From the NCBI GenBank assembly GCA_900553515.1, contig USDN01000002.1:50572-114571 (forward strand): a stretch of 64,000 nucleotides of DNA, given 5' to 3'. Positions 45,227-52,870 of this stretch are shown one piece after another; the stretch's first letter is position 1, and every line of letters starts with the position of its first letter. Position numbers and translations under genes: made by a program. This DNA comes from an uncultured Blautia sp. GTDB taxonomy: Bacteria; Bacillota; Clostridia; Lachnospirales; Lachnospiraceae. Under the pieces are notes generated by a model. It was given only the letters and a program-made list of their open reading frames with translations, did no database searches and was not told where the DNA came from.

Positions 45227-45894
45227 GCTGTCACCTCATCCACATGTCCGTCACGGATCCGTATCATTCTCTCAGCCTCCTGGGCCACCCCATTATCGTG
45301 AGTAATCAGCACAATGGTATTTCCGGATTCGTGAAGCTCATGGAACAGGCACATGATCTCCTGTCCGGTCCGGCTGTCCAGATTTCCCGTAGGTTCGTCT
45401 GCAAGAAACAGAGAAGGCTTTGTCACCAACGCTCTTGCAATGGCAACTCTTTGCTGCTGACCTCCGGAAAGCTCTGTAGGACGGTGGTGCATTCTGTGAG
45501 ACAGCTCTACCTTTTCCAGAGCTTTACGGACTCTCTCCTTTCTTTCTGCTGCTTTGACTCCCTGGTACAAAAGAGGCAGTTCAACATTTTCCTCTGCAGT
45601 AAGCCTGGGCAGGAGATTAAAATTCTGAAAGATAAACCCCAGCTTATGATTGCGTATCCTGGCTAGTTCCCGTTCCGAATACTGCTCAATGGAAATCCCG
45701 TCCAGAATATATTCCCCTTCGTCTGCCACATCCAGACAGCCGATAATATTCATCATTGTGGATTTTCCGCTTCCGGAAGGACCGATAATACTGACAAATT
45801 CTCCTTCCCGGATGCTCATACTGGCATGATCCAGAGCATATACCGTTTCATCTCCAATGGTATATATTTTTGAAATCTCTCTCAGTTCTATCAC
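45223..45894 (-). CDS. ABC transporter ATP-binding protein (MacB/LolD type)
   Basis: 223 residues, a single cassette. Walker A GPSGSGKST (38-46), signature LSGGQQQR (142-149), Walker B LFLADEPTGNLD (162-173), all intact. IGCLDVADEGEY after Walker A is typical of the MacB/LolD group. It drives the FtsX-type permease encoded next and overlaps it by 4 bp. Confidence 0.95.
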   Translation of the reverse strand: MIELREISKIYTIGDETVYALDHASMSIREGEFVSIIGPSGSGKSTMMNIIGCLDVADEGEYILDGISIEQYSERELARIRNHKLGFIFQNFNLLPRLTAEENVELPLLYQGVKAAERKERVRKALEKVELSHRMHHRPTELSGGQQQRVAIARALVTKPSLFLADEPTGNLDSRTGQEIMCLFHELHESGNTIVLITHDNGVAQEAERMIRIRDGHVDEVTA

Positions 45895-45905
45895 CGCACC
45901 TTCAC

Positions 45906-48533
45906 CTACCTTTCCGGCGGGTTTCCCATTCCGCCGCCCATATTACCGCCTCCGGGTGTACTTCTCATATTGCTGCCTCCGGACATATTTCCCATATCTC
46001 CGCCCGGCATATCTTCCATATCTCTGTCCGGCATGCTGAAGCCTGTATTTGAAGAAGTATTTCCGCCGCCAGTCTTCTGATAATAAACCACATCGCCTTC
46101 GGAAAGCCCCTCTGTGATCTCTACGTTTTCTCCATCAGAAAGACCCGTGGTCACCTGCTGTTCACCGGAAAGATTTCCTTCGTCATCCTGCTCTGTATAA
46201 ACAAAAACTTCCTCTCCCCGTTCCTGCAGGGCATTGACCGGAATGGTTACAATATTTTCTTTTTCCTCGATTGTAATAGTTGCGGATGCGTTCATTCCGG
46301 CTTTCATTTCTTCATCTTTTGGAATGGTAATCTCCACTGTATACCTGGCCACACCGCCGCTTGCAGAAGCAGTATTCCCTACCTTAGTTACAGTTCCTTC
46401 AAAAGCTTTATCCTCTATGGCATCAAAAGTCACTTCTGCCTTCTGCCCCTGTGTTACGGAATTGATATCAAGCTCATCTACACTTACCGAAAGCAGCATA
46501 GAAGTATCGCCGGAGATAGTAAAGGCTGTAGTGTCTGTGCTGTACTGGGAGTCTGTATCTGTCTGGGTTTCCTCTTCCCCTGACTGCTGGCCATCTGAGG
46601 TCTGTGTTCCGGAACTGGTTCCTCCGGCAGCGTTTACACTTCCGGTTATTCCGGAGGATGTACTCCCTGCACCCTGAGGACTGCCTGTATTCTGTGTCGT
46701 TCCTGCATTCTGTGTCGTTCCCGTATTATTATTCTGAGTTTCTGGCGATACCTGACTTTCTCCGTCTGTAATTCCATTTTCCTCGCCCGTCTGTGTATCT
46801 GATCCCGAATTTTCCGTATTGTTCTGGGCGTCTTCAGAAGGAGCAGAGCCGCCTTGATTTCCTTCCGTACTTCCGGAATCACCTGGAGTATCCCCGGGCT
46901 CCTCCGTACTGCCCTCTGTTTCCGGAAAAGTAATGGTAAAACTCAGCGTGCTTCCATCAGATGAAAGAGAGACTCCGGACAGCACTCCTGATACCGCCTG
47001 TATCACACTGTCTGCCGCAAACTGATATCCTTCCCCTGCATAAAGCGTAACTGCTGCCTGATAGGTTGCTGCCGGCTGAAATGTACTGTCTCCCGGATTC
47101 CAGGATATGGTTCCCGTGTAGCTGTTGTCTGAGGAAACAATCTGCGTCTGAGGACTGCCTCCTGTTCTTGGAACAACAATCCCCAGCGTCTGCGCGTTTC
47201 CCGCCGATGTGTCTGCCATGCTCAGATAAAGAGTCTGCTTCTCTGGCTGAGAAGATGTTTCTTCCGTACTTCCTGTATCATCAGAAAATATTTCTACAGT
47301 TTCGTCTGTATCAGACACATTCATGATCCGGACGACAGATTCATTTGTGTAAGACATATTTACCGCCTGAACTCCGCTGCCTTTCATGTAGGACATATTT
47401 ACTGACTGAATGCCAGCCCCTTTTGTGTAAGACATATTTGATACCTGAACTCCGCTGCTGCCTGATACCGCTGTCTCTGCTGAGGAGTCAGAATTCCCCT
47501 CATCTGAAATATAAATCTCTTCAATCGTGCCGTCCATATCTGCAGTAATGGTTCCTTTTTCCGCAAGAGTCAGAAGCTCTGTCAAAGTCTCTGCCAGTAC
47601 CTCCCTCTGCCCGTAAAGTACTTCATATCCTGCAGTTCTGCTGTCCTCATCCAGCGTCAGAAGCGTGTCTCCGCTGTCTACCGCCTCATCTTCAGATACA
47701 TTTACCTCAGAAATACTTCCTGCAGTTCCTGTTACCTGCAGCGGCTGATGAATATAGATGGTTCCTGTGCCAATTCTGTTTCCTTCCTGATCTGTTACTG
47801 ATACAGTATCCCCAAGTCCCACTCCGCTGTCCGTCATAGTAATAGTACATCCATCATCAGATACCTTTTCTACTGTTCCTTCCACCTGTGTTCCGGAAGA
47901 CAGGGTTACAATCACCGTATCTTCCTCCGAAAGAACCGAAGAAGACTCTTTCAGATCCACAGCCATTTTTCCATCAATAGAAAGAACAAGAAGCGCACCA
48001 TGCTCCAGCATACAGGAGGATATGTCCTCTCCCTGACTTATATATATTTTTTTAACACGGCCACTCATAGAAGCAGAAATGGTCTCCTCGTCTGTATCTT
48101 CCTGCAATTCTGCAATCTGTTCGTCCAGTGCTTTGATTTTTTCCTGTACCTCTTCCATTGCCTCATAAACAGAAGAAGAATCTACTTCTGCCAGCACATC
48201 CCCACTGGAAACATGATCGCCGCTTTCTACCTTTACCTCTGAAACAGTGATTCCGGAAGGAATCTTCAGGGAAACCGGAGTGTCTGCTTCCAGATTTCCT
48301 GTTCCCACAATCGTATTGGAAATTGAACTGATTTCTGCCGTCACCTTTGTTGCCTGTACTGTTTTTTCAGGTGCAGACGGTCTCTTTCCGGACTGATATC
48401 TCCAGTATACCCCGCCGGCTGCCACAGATACAGTAAGGAGAACTGCTGTGCTTATGACAATCTTCTTTTTTCCGGAAACCTTTCTTTTTCTGAAAAAGCT
48501 TCCGTTTTCACTTCTTTCCTTTCTGAGTTTCAT
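45906..48533 (-). CDS. MacA/HlyD-like efflux adaptor with large insertion
   Basis: About 875 residues, more than twice the usual 380-450 of adaptor proteins. One N-terminal membrane anchor (about 25-46). A lipoyl/barrel-sandwich half (about 80-120) with a short coiled hairpin (125-150) is followed by an extra stretch. That stretch holds four 13-residue repeats containing NMSY (362-413), a beta-rich domain (about 445-545) like those of Gram-positive surface proteins, and a Ser/Thr/Gly/Gln-rich linker (545-670). The closing adaptor half (about 670-830; GMNASATITIEEKENIVTIPVNAL) and a Gly/Met-rich tail follow. It links the MacB-type exporter to the cell-wall space. Start 48533 is preferred over 48536 because GGAGGACA then sits 6 nt away. 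Confidence 0.85.
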   Translation of the reverse strand: MKLRKERSENGSFFRKRKVSGKKKIVISTAVLLTVSVAAGGVYWRYQSGKRPSAPEKTVQATKVTAEISSISNTIVGTGNLEADTPVSLKIPSGITVSEVKVESGDHVSSGDVLAEVDSSSVYEAMEEVQEKIKALDEQIAELQEDTDEETISASMSGRVKKIYISQGEDISSCMLEHGALLVLSIDGKMAVDLKESSSVLSEEDTVIVTLSSGTQVEGTVEKVSDDGCTITMTDSGVGLGDTVSVTDQEGNRIGTGTIYIHQPLQVTGTAGSISEVNVSEDEAVDSGDTLLTLDEDSRTAGYEVLYGQREVLAETLTELLTLAEKGTITADMDGTIEEIYISDEGNSDSSAETAVSGSSGVQVSNMSYTKGAGIQSVNMSYMKGSGVQAVNMSYTNESVVRIMNVSDTDETVEIFSDDTGSTEETSSQPEKQTLYLSMADTSAGNAQTLGIVVPRTGGSPQTQIVSSDNSYTGTISWNPGDSTFQPAATYQAAVTLYAGEGYQFAADSVIQAVSGVLSGVSLSSDGSTLSFTITFPETEGSTEEPGDTPGDSGSTEGNQGGSAPSEDAQNNTENSGSDTQTGEENGITDGESQVSPETQNNNTGTTQNAGTTQNTGSPQGAGSTSSGITGSVNAAGGTSSGTQTSDGQQSGEEETQTDTDSQYSTDTTAFTISGDTSMLLSVSVDELDINSVTQGQKAEVTFDAIEDKAFEGTVTKVGNTASASGGVARYTVEITIPKDEEMKAGMNASATITIEEKENIVTIPVNALQERGEEVFVYTEQDDEGNLSGEQQVTTGLSDGENVEITEGLSEGDVVYYQKTGGGNTSSNTGFSMPDRDMEDMPGGDMGNMSGGSNMRSTPGGGNMGGGMGNPPER
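47298..47453 (-). repeat. four 39-bp coding repeats in the adaptor gene
   Basis: Encode four successive 13-residue units, GVQVSNMSYTKGA, GIQSVNMSYMKGS, GVQAVNMSYTNES and a diverged VVRIMNVSDTDET. Three units keep NMSY exactly. Confidence 0.85.
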
Positions 48534-48560
48534 CATTGTCCTCCTGCTGCTTTTTTGTCT

Positions 48561-50654
48561 TTACAGCTCTTCCGGCTTTTCCGTTTCATAAGAGTTCCAT
48601 TCCTCTGTTGAAGATGCTCCGGAACAGTCTGCACTGTCTTCATAAACCTCTGTGGTTATCACATAATCACTGTCACCCTCTACATAAACAGTTCCATCTG
48701 TTCCCTGTATGGTCACTGTCTTTCCTTCTTCATCTGCAATCGTTCCCCCGCAGTGCAGTTCCGTAACAGTACTGTCCTCTGTAACTGTCCATTCTGAACC
48801 ATCTTCTACATATACCGTACAATATCCGTCTCCTCCATTTCCCGCGTTGGATTCATCGTTTACAATTGCACCATCAAGACTGCTCTGATCTGTCAGGTAT
48901 ACGTCAAGCTGACTGATGCTGTCCCAGAGAATATCCCCCTGCATTTCCTGCGATATGGCGGTAAAAAGACAGTCAGCTCCGTTCGCCCCGCTTTCTCCCC
49001 AGCCTCTCTCATTGGCATTTCCTGTACATTTCAGAAAATACTCACAATCTTCCGGATAACTGATTTCTACATCAGACAGAGTAATGGTACTTTCCGTATT
49101 TGTAGTATAAAACATTCCTCCGTTTTTTCCGGTCAGAGTTCCTCCATTCATTTCAAATGTGCTGTTTCCTATCTGCGAATCTCCTGACATACTCTGATAA
49201 AGAATCACATTCCAGGTACAATCATTACGGTTATCATCACTCATATTTCCGGTGAGATCACAATCATAAAGATGCAAAGAGTTCAGACCTTCAATACATA
49301 CCGCTTCCGATCCGTTGGCTGTAAGCTCTGCATTATTGACTGCAATATCCGCGGTACAGTATACTGCCGGAGATCCTGTACCATTGGAAATATAATTTCC
49401 CCCGTCGATCACCATGGTTCCGCCACCTCTGTCACTCCGGATAGCTGCAGAAGACTCTCCCTCAGTGGTCACATCCAGATCCCATCCATAAAAGCTGCCG
49501 CCTCCTGCTGCATGAACACCTCCGGATGTATCCTGTTCCGTTTTTATGGTAGTTCCCGACGCATATACAGTACCTTTATCATAAGCAAAAAGTCCCGCGC
49601 CTCCTGCTGCGTCTGTAGATATCGTTCCTCCGCTTACATAAGCATTTCCGTCACTGGCAAGAAGTGCGGCTCCCACTCCATAGAAGCTGGAAGCATCCCC
49701 TCCTGTGCTGTCCTGAGAGGTTCTGGTAATCTGAGGATTCTTTAAAATCACCTCTGAGCCTTCTGATACCAGAACCGCATTTTCATCTGTCCCTTCAGAA
49801 CTGTAAGCTTCGTCTTCTGTCTCCGTGTCTTCTGTAAATGTAGTATCTGCCTGATATTCTTCCGGCTGCTGTGACTGACCGCCTCCCGGCTGCCCTGCTC
49901 CTGACTGACCCATATCTCCTTCCATAATGCTGACGGATTCTGCATTTCCATCCTCGTCCAGAATGATTATCGCCCTGTCACCTTCTTTTAAATCTGACCA
50001 GGCGATTTCTTCTCCGGCTTCCTGATCCGGCATACCTCCATTCGGAGCCTCTCCCTCCGGTTTTTCCGGACTGTCACCGTTTTCTGGCTGTTCTGGGACT
50101 TCACTGTTTTCTGGCTGTTCTCCATCTTCTGGCTGTTCCGGAACTTCACTGTTTTCTGGCCGTTCTCCATCTTCTGGCTGTTCTGGAGCTTCACTGTTTT
50201 CTGGCTGTTCTCCATCTTCTGGCTGTTCTGGGGCTTCTCCGCCGGGCTGTCCCATAGTCTGTTTTCGGATTATCGTGTTTTCTGTAAGTATAATAGTCTG
50301 TTCTTCTCCTGTCTCTTCTGCCCCAGAAGTTTTTTCTCCATCTTCTGTTCCATTTTCCGGGGAAGATTCTACGGAAATTGTAATGGAATTCTCAGATACC
50401 GAAACAATCTTCCCGAAAATCTGATTTTCTTTATTTAATTCTTCCGGTTTTCCTGTTGTCCCATCTGGTTTCTCCTCTGCAGCATCTGCATCTTCTGCTT
50501 CTGCAGCTTCTATTTCTGTATCTTCTGTTACTGTATCTTCTGTTCCGCTTTCCTGCTGTTTTGCTGACTGCGCCTCCGTATTACTGCTGCATCCGGTAGC
50601 CATTGCCATACATAACACCATTCCTGTCAACATTACTGCCTGTCTGTTTTTCAT
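48561..50654 (-). CDS. secreted lipoprotein with beta-helix, carbohydrate-binding-domain type (DUF4353-like)
   Basis: 697 residues from ATG 50654 (GGGAG, 8 nt). A signal peptide ends in a lipobox-like MATGC with Cys22. An acidic, low-complexity region follows (23-260) with four 15-residue EPEQPEDGEQPENS-type repeats (140-199) and a beta domain (FGKIVSVSENSITISVE, then DLKEGDRAIIILDEDGN) like small OB/SH3 modules. Residues about 300-640 look like a right-handed beta-helix with many short strands (NAYVSGGTISTDAAGG, TVYASGTTIKT), as in Cthe_2159-type polysaccharide-binding proteins. It is the first gene of a run with the MacA-like adaptor, exporter and two-component genes, so it may be a surface partner of that machine. 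Confidence 0.8.
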   Translation of the reverse strand: MKNRQAVMLTGMVLCMAMATGCSSNTEAQSAKQQESGTEDTVTEDTEIEAAEAEDADAAEEKPDGTTGKPEELNKENQIFGKIVSVSENSITISVESSPENGTEDGEKTSGAEETGEEQTIILTENTIIRKQTMGQPGGEAPEQPEDGEQPENSEAPEQPEDGERPENSEVPEQPEDGEQPENSEVPEQPENGDSPEKPEGEAPNGGMPDQEAGEEIAWSDLKEGDRAIIILDEDGNAESVSIMEGDMGQSGAGQPGGGQSQQPEEYQADTTFTEDTETEDEAYSSEGTDENAVLVSEGSEVILKNPQITRTSQDSTGGDASSFYGVGAALLASDGNAYVSGGTISTDAAGGAGLFAYDKGTVYASGTTIKTEQDTSGGVHAAGGGSFYGWDLDVTTEGESSAAIRSDRGGGTMVIDGGNYISNGTGSPAVYCTADIAVNNAELTANGSEAVCIEGLNSLHLYDCDLTGNMSDDNRNDCTWNVILYQSMSGDSQIGNSTFEMNGGTLTGKNGGMFYTTNTESTITLSDVEISYPEDCEYFLKCTGNANERGWGESGANGADCLFTAISQEMQGDILWDSISQLDVYLTDQSSLDGAIVNDESNAGNGGDGYCTVYVEDGSEWTVTEDSTVTELHCGGTIADEEGKTVTIQGTDGTVYVEGDSDYVITTEVYEDSADCSGASSTEEWNSYETEKPEEL
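50058..50237 (-). repeat. four 45-bp coding repeats in lipoprotein gene
   Basis: Four in-frame units encode EAPEQPEDGEQPENS and variants. The DNA is nearly identical between units, so slippage could change copy number. Confidence 0.9.
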
Positions 50655-50723
50655 AATAGAGCTCCCTTCATTTTGGAGATTCTGCTTTTTGCAGATCATC
50701 TATACTTCCTGTAACAGTTTCCA

Positions 50724-50756
50724 AGTATAAGGGGCTTACTTTAAATAAACTTAAAA
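50724..50756 (-). promoter_or_regulatory. promoter with candidate OmpR-type site upstream of lipoprotein operon
   Basis: Minus strand: -10 TATACT at 50724-50729 with a poor -35. Overlapping that -35 region are TTTAAGT and TTTAAAGT with a 10-bp phase (50738-50756), the layout used by OmpR-family activators. Confidence 0.45.
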
Positions 50757-50797
50757 AACCCTGTGAAGATTTTGTGTAATCTCAAAATCTCCACAGG
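50753..50797 (-). terminator. terminator of histidine phosphatase gene
   Basis: CCTGTGGAGATTTTG and CAAAATCTTCACAGG pair (one mismatch) on the minus strand; GTTTTTTAAG follows. Confidence 0.9.
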
Positions 50798-50828
50798 ATT
50801 CTATACTATTTATTATGAAGTTCTTTCA

Positions 50829-51602
50829 TTAATGTCTCTGTTCTTTATTTCCAAACGTCTCGCAAAATCTGCATGCAAAGGATGGTTCCTCGTTTCCTGC
50901 ATACAAATGGGAAATATCCCCCAGACGAAGTCCCCGGAAATATGCGATTCCCTGTTCTCTTTCTTCCGTAACCACTTCTGTCACAGAAGTAGGCGCAAGG
51001 GCAAGACTGTGCCATAAAACAAAAGGAGACACATTCCAGAGTCTGGAAAGCAGTACACAGGTAATTCCAAAATGACAGAATAAAGTTATCGTCTTGTCGT
51101 TTTCCTGTATTACACGATAATGGCTCCCTTCTCTTTCATATCCATATTCTGCCAGAAGATGATCAAATTCTTCTATTACATGATCGTACACAGAAACCAG
51201 GTCACTATGTTTTGCCACCTGGGATTCTCTCCACTGAACAGGATAGCTGTACTCCGGGTTCTCTGTCCAGTATCCCGGAACCATATCCCAGACAATTCTT
51301 GGCATAAATCTTCCATTTTCATATTCTGCATCAGGATAAGCTTTTTGAAGAGCCTCAGATCCGTTTACATCCACCTGAGCAGGAAATTCTCTGAGCCAGT
51401 CCAAGATCTCCGCTTTCTTTCCTGCTGCCTTCAGAGAATAGGCCGCTGTATCCTTCGCTCTTCCCAGAGGTGACATGTAACATTCCCCCAGTTCCAGACG
51501 GTGCACTGTCCCTGCCAGAAGTTCGGCTTCCTTTCTTCCTTTATCTGTCAATGTATCATTTACATAATCCGGATCTCCGTGACGGATAAATCGTATTTTC
51601 AT
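50829..51602 (-). CDS. histidine phosphatase family protein
   Basis: 257 residues from ATG 51602, which begins exactly at the conserved MKIRFIRHGDPDY (the frame opens at 51650). The RHG motif (7-9) holds the phosphorylated His; the second catalytic His lies in LFCHFGITCVLLSRLW (about 195). YMSPLGRAKDTA is the usual substrate-side loop. The protein is longer than minimal members (about 200). Acts on small phosphorylated molecules; substrate unknown. Confidence 0.88.
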   Translation of the reverse strand: MKIRFIRHGDPDYVNDTLTDKGRKEAELLAGTVHRLELGECYMSPLGRAKDTAAYSLKAAGKKAEILDWLREFPAQVDVNGSEALQKAYPDAEYENGRFMPRIVWDMVPGYWTENPEYSYPVQWRESQVAKHSDLVSVYDHVIEEFDHLLAEYGYEREGSHYRVIQENDKTITLFCHFGITCVLLSRLWNVSPFVLWHSLALAPTSVTEVVTEEREQGIAYFRGLRLGDISHLYAGNEEPSFACRFCETFGNKEQRH

Positions 51603-51691
51603 AAAGTATTTTCTCCTTTGATTCCCAGTTTTTCTCACACAGTATAACATTCTTTATTTCTCCCGTAAAGCAGCCACGGTGCCGCCCATAA

Positions 51692-51720
51692 GAAAAGAGA
51701 AGTGCCTTACGCTGCACTTC
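51692..51720 (-). terminator. hairpin spanning the dnaJ-like stop codon
   Basis: GAAGTGC and GCACTTC pair on the minus strand, followed by TCTTTTC. Confidence 0.6.
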
Positions 51721-52693
51721 CCCTTTTTCCTGAACGTCCCTGTTTCATTGCACGGTCATACTCTTTCAGTTTTTCTGCGGCCTCCGGACTTACTGTCTTT
51801 GGCACCTGAATTCGGATCGTTACATACTGGTCTCCTTTTACAGAAGGGTTTTGCAATGACGGAGCACCTTTTCCCCGAAGCCGGATCCGTCCTCCGGACT
51901 GGATTCCTGCCGGAACTCTGCACATCACATCTCCATACAGAGTGGAAAATTTCTCCTCGCCTCCCAGTACTGCTGTAATAAAAGGAATTTCTTCTGTTGT
52001 ATAAATATCTGCGCCCTTTCTCTCCCAGCCCGCCCTGGGCTCCACATGGATCTTTAACAGAAGGTCTCCTGCAGGACCGCCTCCATATCCGGGATTTCCT
52101 TTTCCTTTCAGGCGGATACTTTTTCCATCTTCAATGCCGGCAGGGATATGAACCTGAAGCTTCTGGGGTCTTTCTCCTGCTTCTCCCGAGGAAAGCTGCA
52201 GCATACGTTCACATCCAAAAACCGCATCCTGAAAGCTTATGCTGACCTCTGATCGAAGGTCACTGCCTCTTCCTGACCGGGTACTGCGGCCAAATCCATC
52301 CTGAAATCCGGAGCGTCCGTTTCCAAAACCGCCTCCGGAAAATCCGCCGCGAAAGCTTTCTCCGTAATCTCCGTGGAACATATTTCCAAAAATATCCCCG
52401 AAAACATCTCCCATATCTCCATAAAAACCGCTCTGATTTCCATAGGATTTTTCAGATTCAAATCTCTCTTCAAAAGCTGCCATTCCGAACTGATCGTATA
52501 ATTTTTTCTTTTCTGAATCACTGAGCACATTATATGCTTCTGTGACTTCCTTAAATTTCTGTTCTGCCTGCTTATCACCGGGATTTGTATCCGGATGATA
52601 TTTCTTGGCAAGCTTCCTGTATGCGCGTTTGATTTCTTTGGCATCAGCATTTCGTCCGATTCCAAGAACCTCATAAAAATCTCTCTTAGCCAT
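51707..52693 (-). CDS. DnaJ-class co-chaperone lacking the zinc-finger (CbpA-like)
   Basis: 328 residues. J domain 1-68 with HPD at about 33-35 ([10 protein letters not shown]), a Gly/Phe-rich stretch (about 80-140; [20 protein letters not shown]), then the two beta-sandwich substrate-binding domains (about 148-320; [20 protein letters not shown]). The four CxxCxGxG motifs of true DnaJ are absent, so this is a type II/CbpA-like partner of DnaK. Start 52693 is preferred to 52696 because GGAGGT then lies 6 nt away. It stands alone behind a strong promoter, not in a dnaK operon. Confidence 0.92.
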   Translation of the reverse strand: MAKRDFYEVLGIGRNADAKEIKRAYRKLAKKYHPDTNPGDKQAEQKFKEVTEAYNVLSDSEKKKLYDQFGMAAFEERFESEKSYGNQSGFYGDMGDVFGDIFGNMFHGDYGESFRGGFSGGGFGNGRSGFQDGFGRSTRSGRGSDLRSEVSISFQDAVFGCERMLQLSSGEAGERPQKLQVHIPAGIEDGKSIRLKGKGNPGYGGGPAGDLLLKIHVEPRAGWERKGADIYTTEEIPFITAVLGGEEKFSTLYGDVMCRVPAGIQSGGRIRLRGKGAPSLQNPSVKGDQYVTIRIQVPKTVSPEAAEKLKEYDRAMKQGRSGKRGSAA

Positions 52694-52720
52694 CATTCCA
52701 CCTCCGGTTTCACAAGACTT

Positions 52721-52759
52721 ACAAAAGGGAGATGCAGATCATAAATTCTTGCATCCCCC
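52721..52759 (-). other. 5' leader hairpin of dnaJ-like gene
   Basis: Minus strand: GGGGGATGCA (52750-52759) pairs with TGCATCTCCC (52725-52734) and is followed by TTTTG. It may be a weak attenuator or an RNA stability element. Confidence 0.45.
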
Positions 52760-52784
52760 ATTGGTTTCTCTTTGTTCTATTTGT

Positions 52785-52813
52785 AATATAACACTTGTTT
52801 TACCTGTTGTCAA
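52785..52813 (-). promoter_or_regulatory. sigma-A promoter of dnaJ-like gene
   Basis: TTGACA (52808-52813), 17-bp spacer, TATATT (52785-52790). No CIRCE element is seen. Confidence 0.8.
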
Positions 52814-52870
52814 GACAATTCTGAGAACTTTTTATATTATACATTTTCCCGGTGTCATACAGACAGAAGC

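Noticed and set aside
50058..50237. CRISPR-like regular repeats
   Set aside because: The repeats are contiguous, in frame and encode an acidic protein stalk; there are no spacers or cas genes.
52721..52813. CIRCE/HrcA operator before the dnaJ-like gene
   Set aside because: No TTAGCACTC-N9-GAGTGCTAA-type repeat; only a plain promoter and a leader hairpin are seen.
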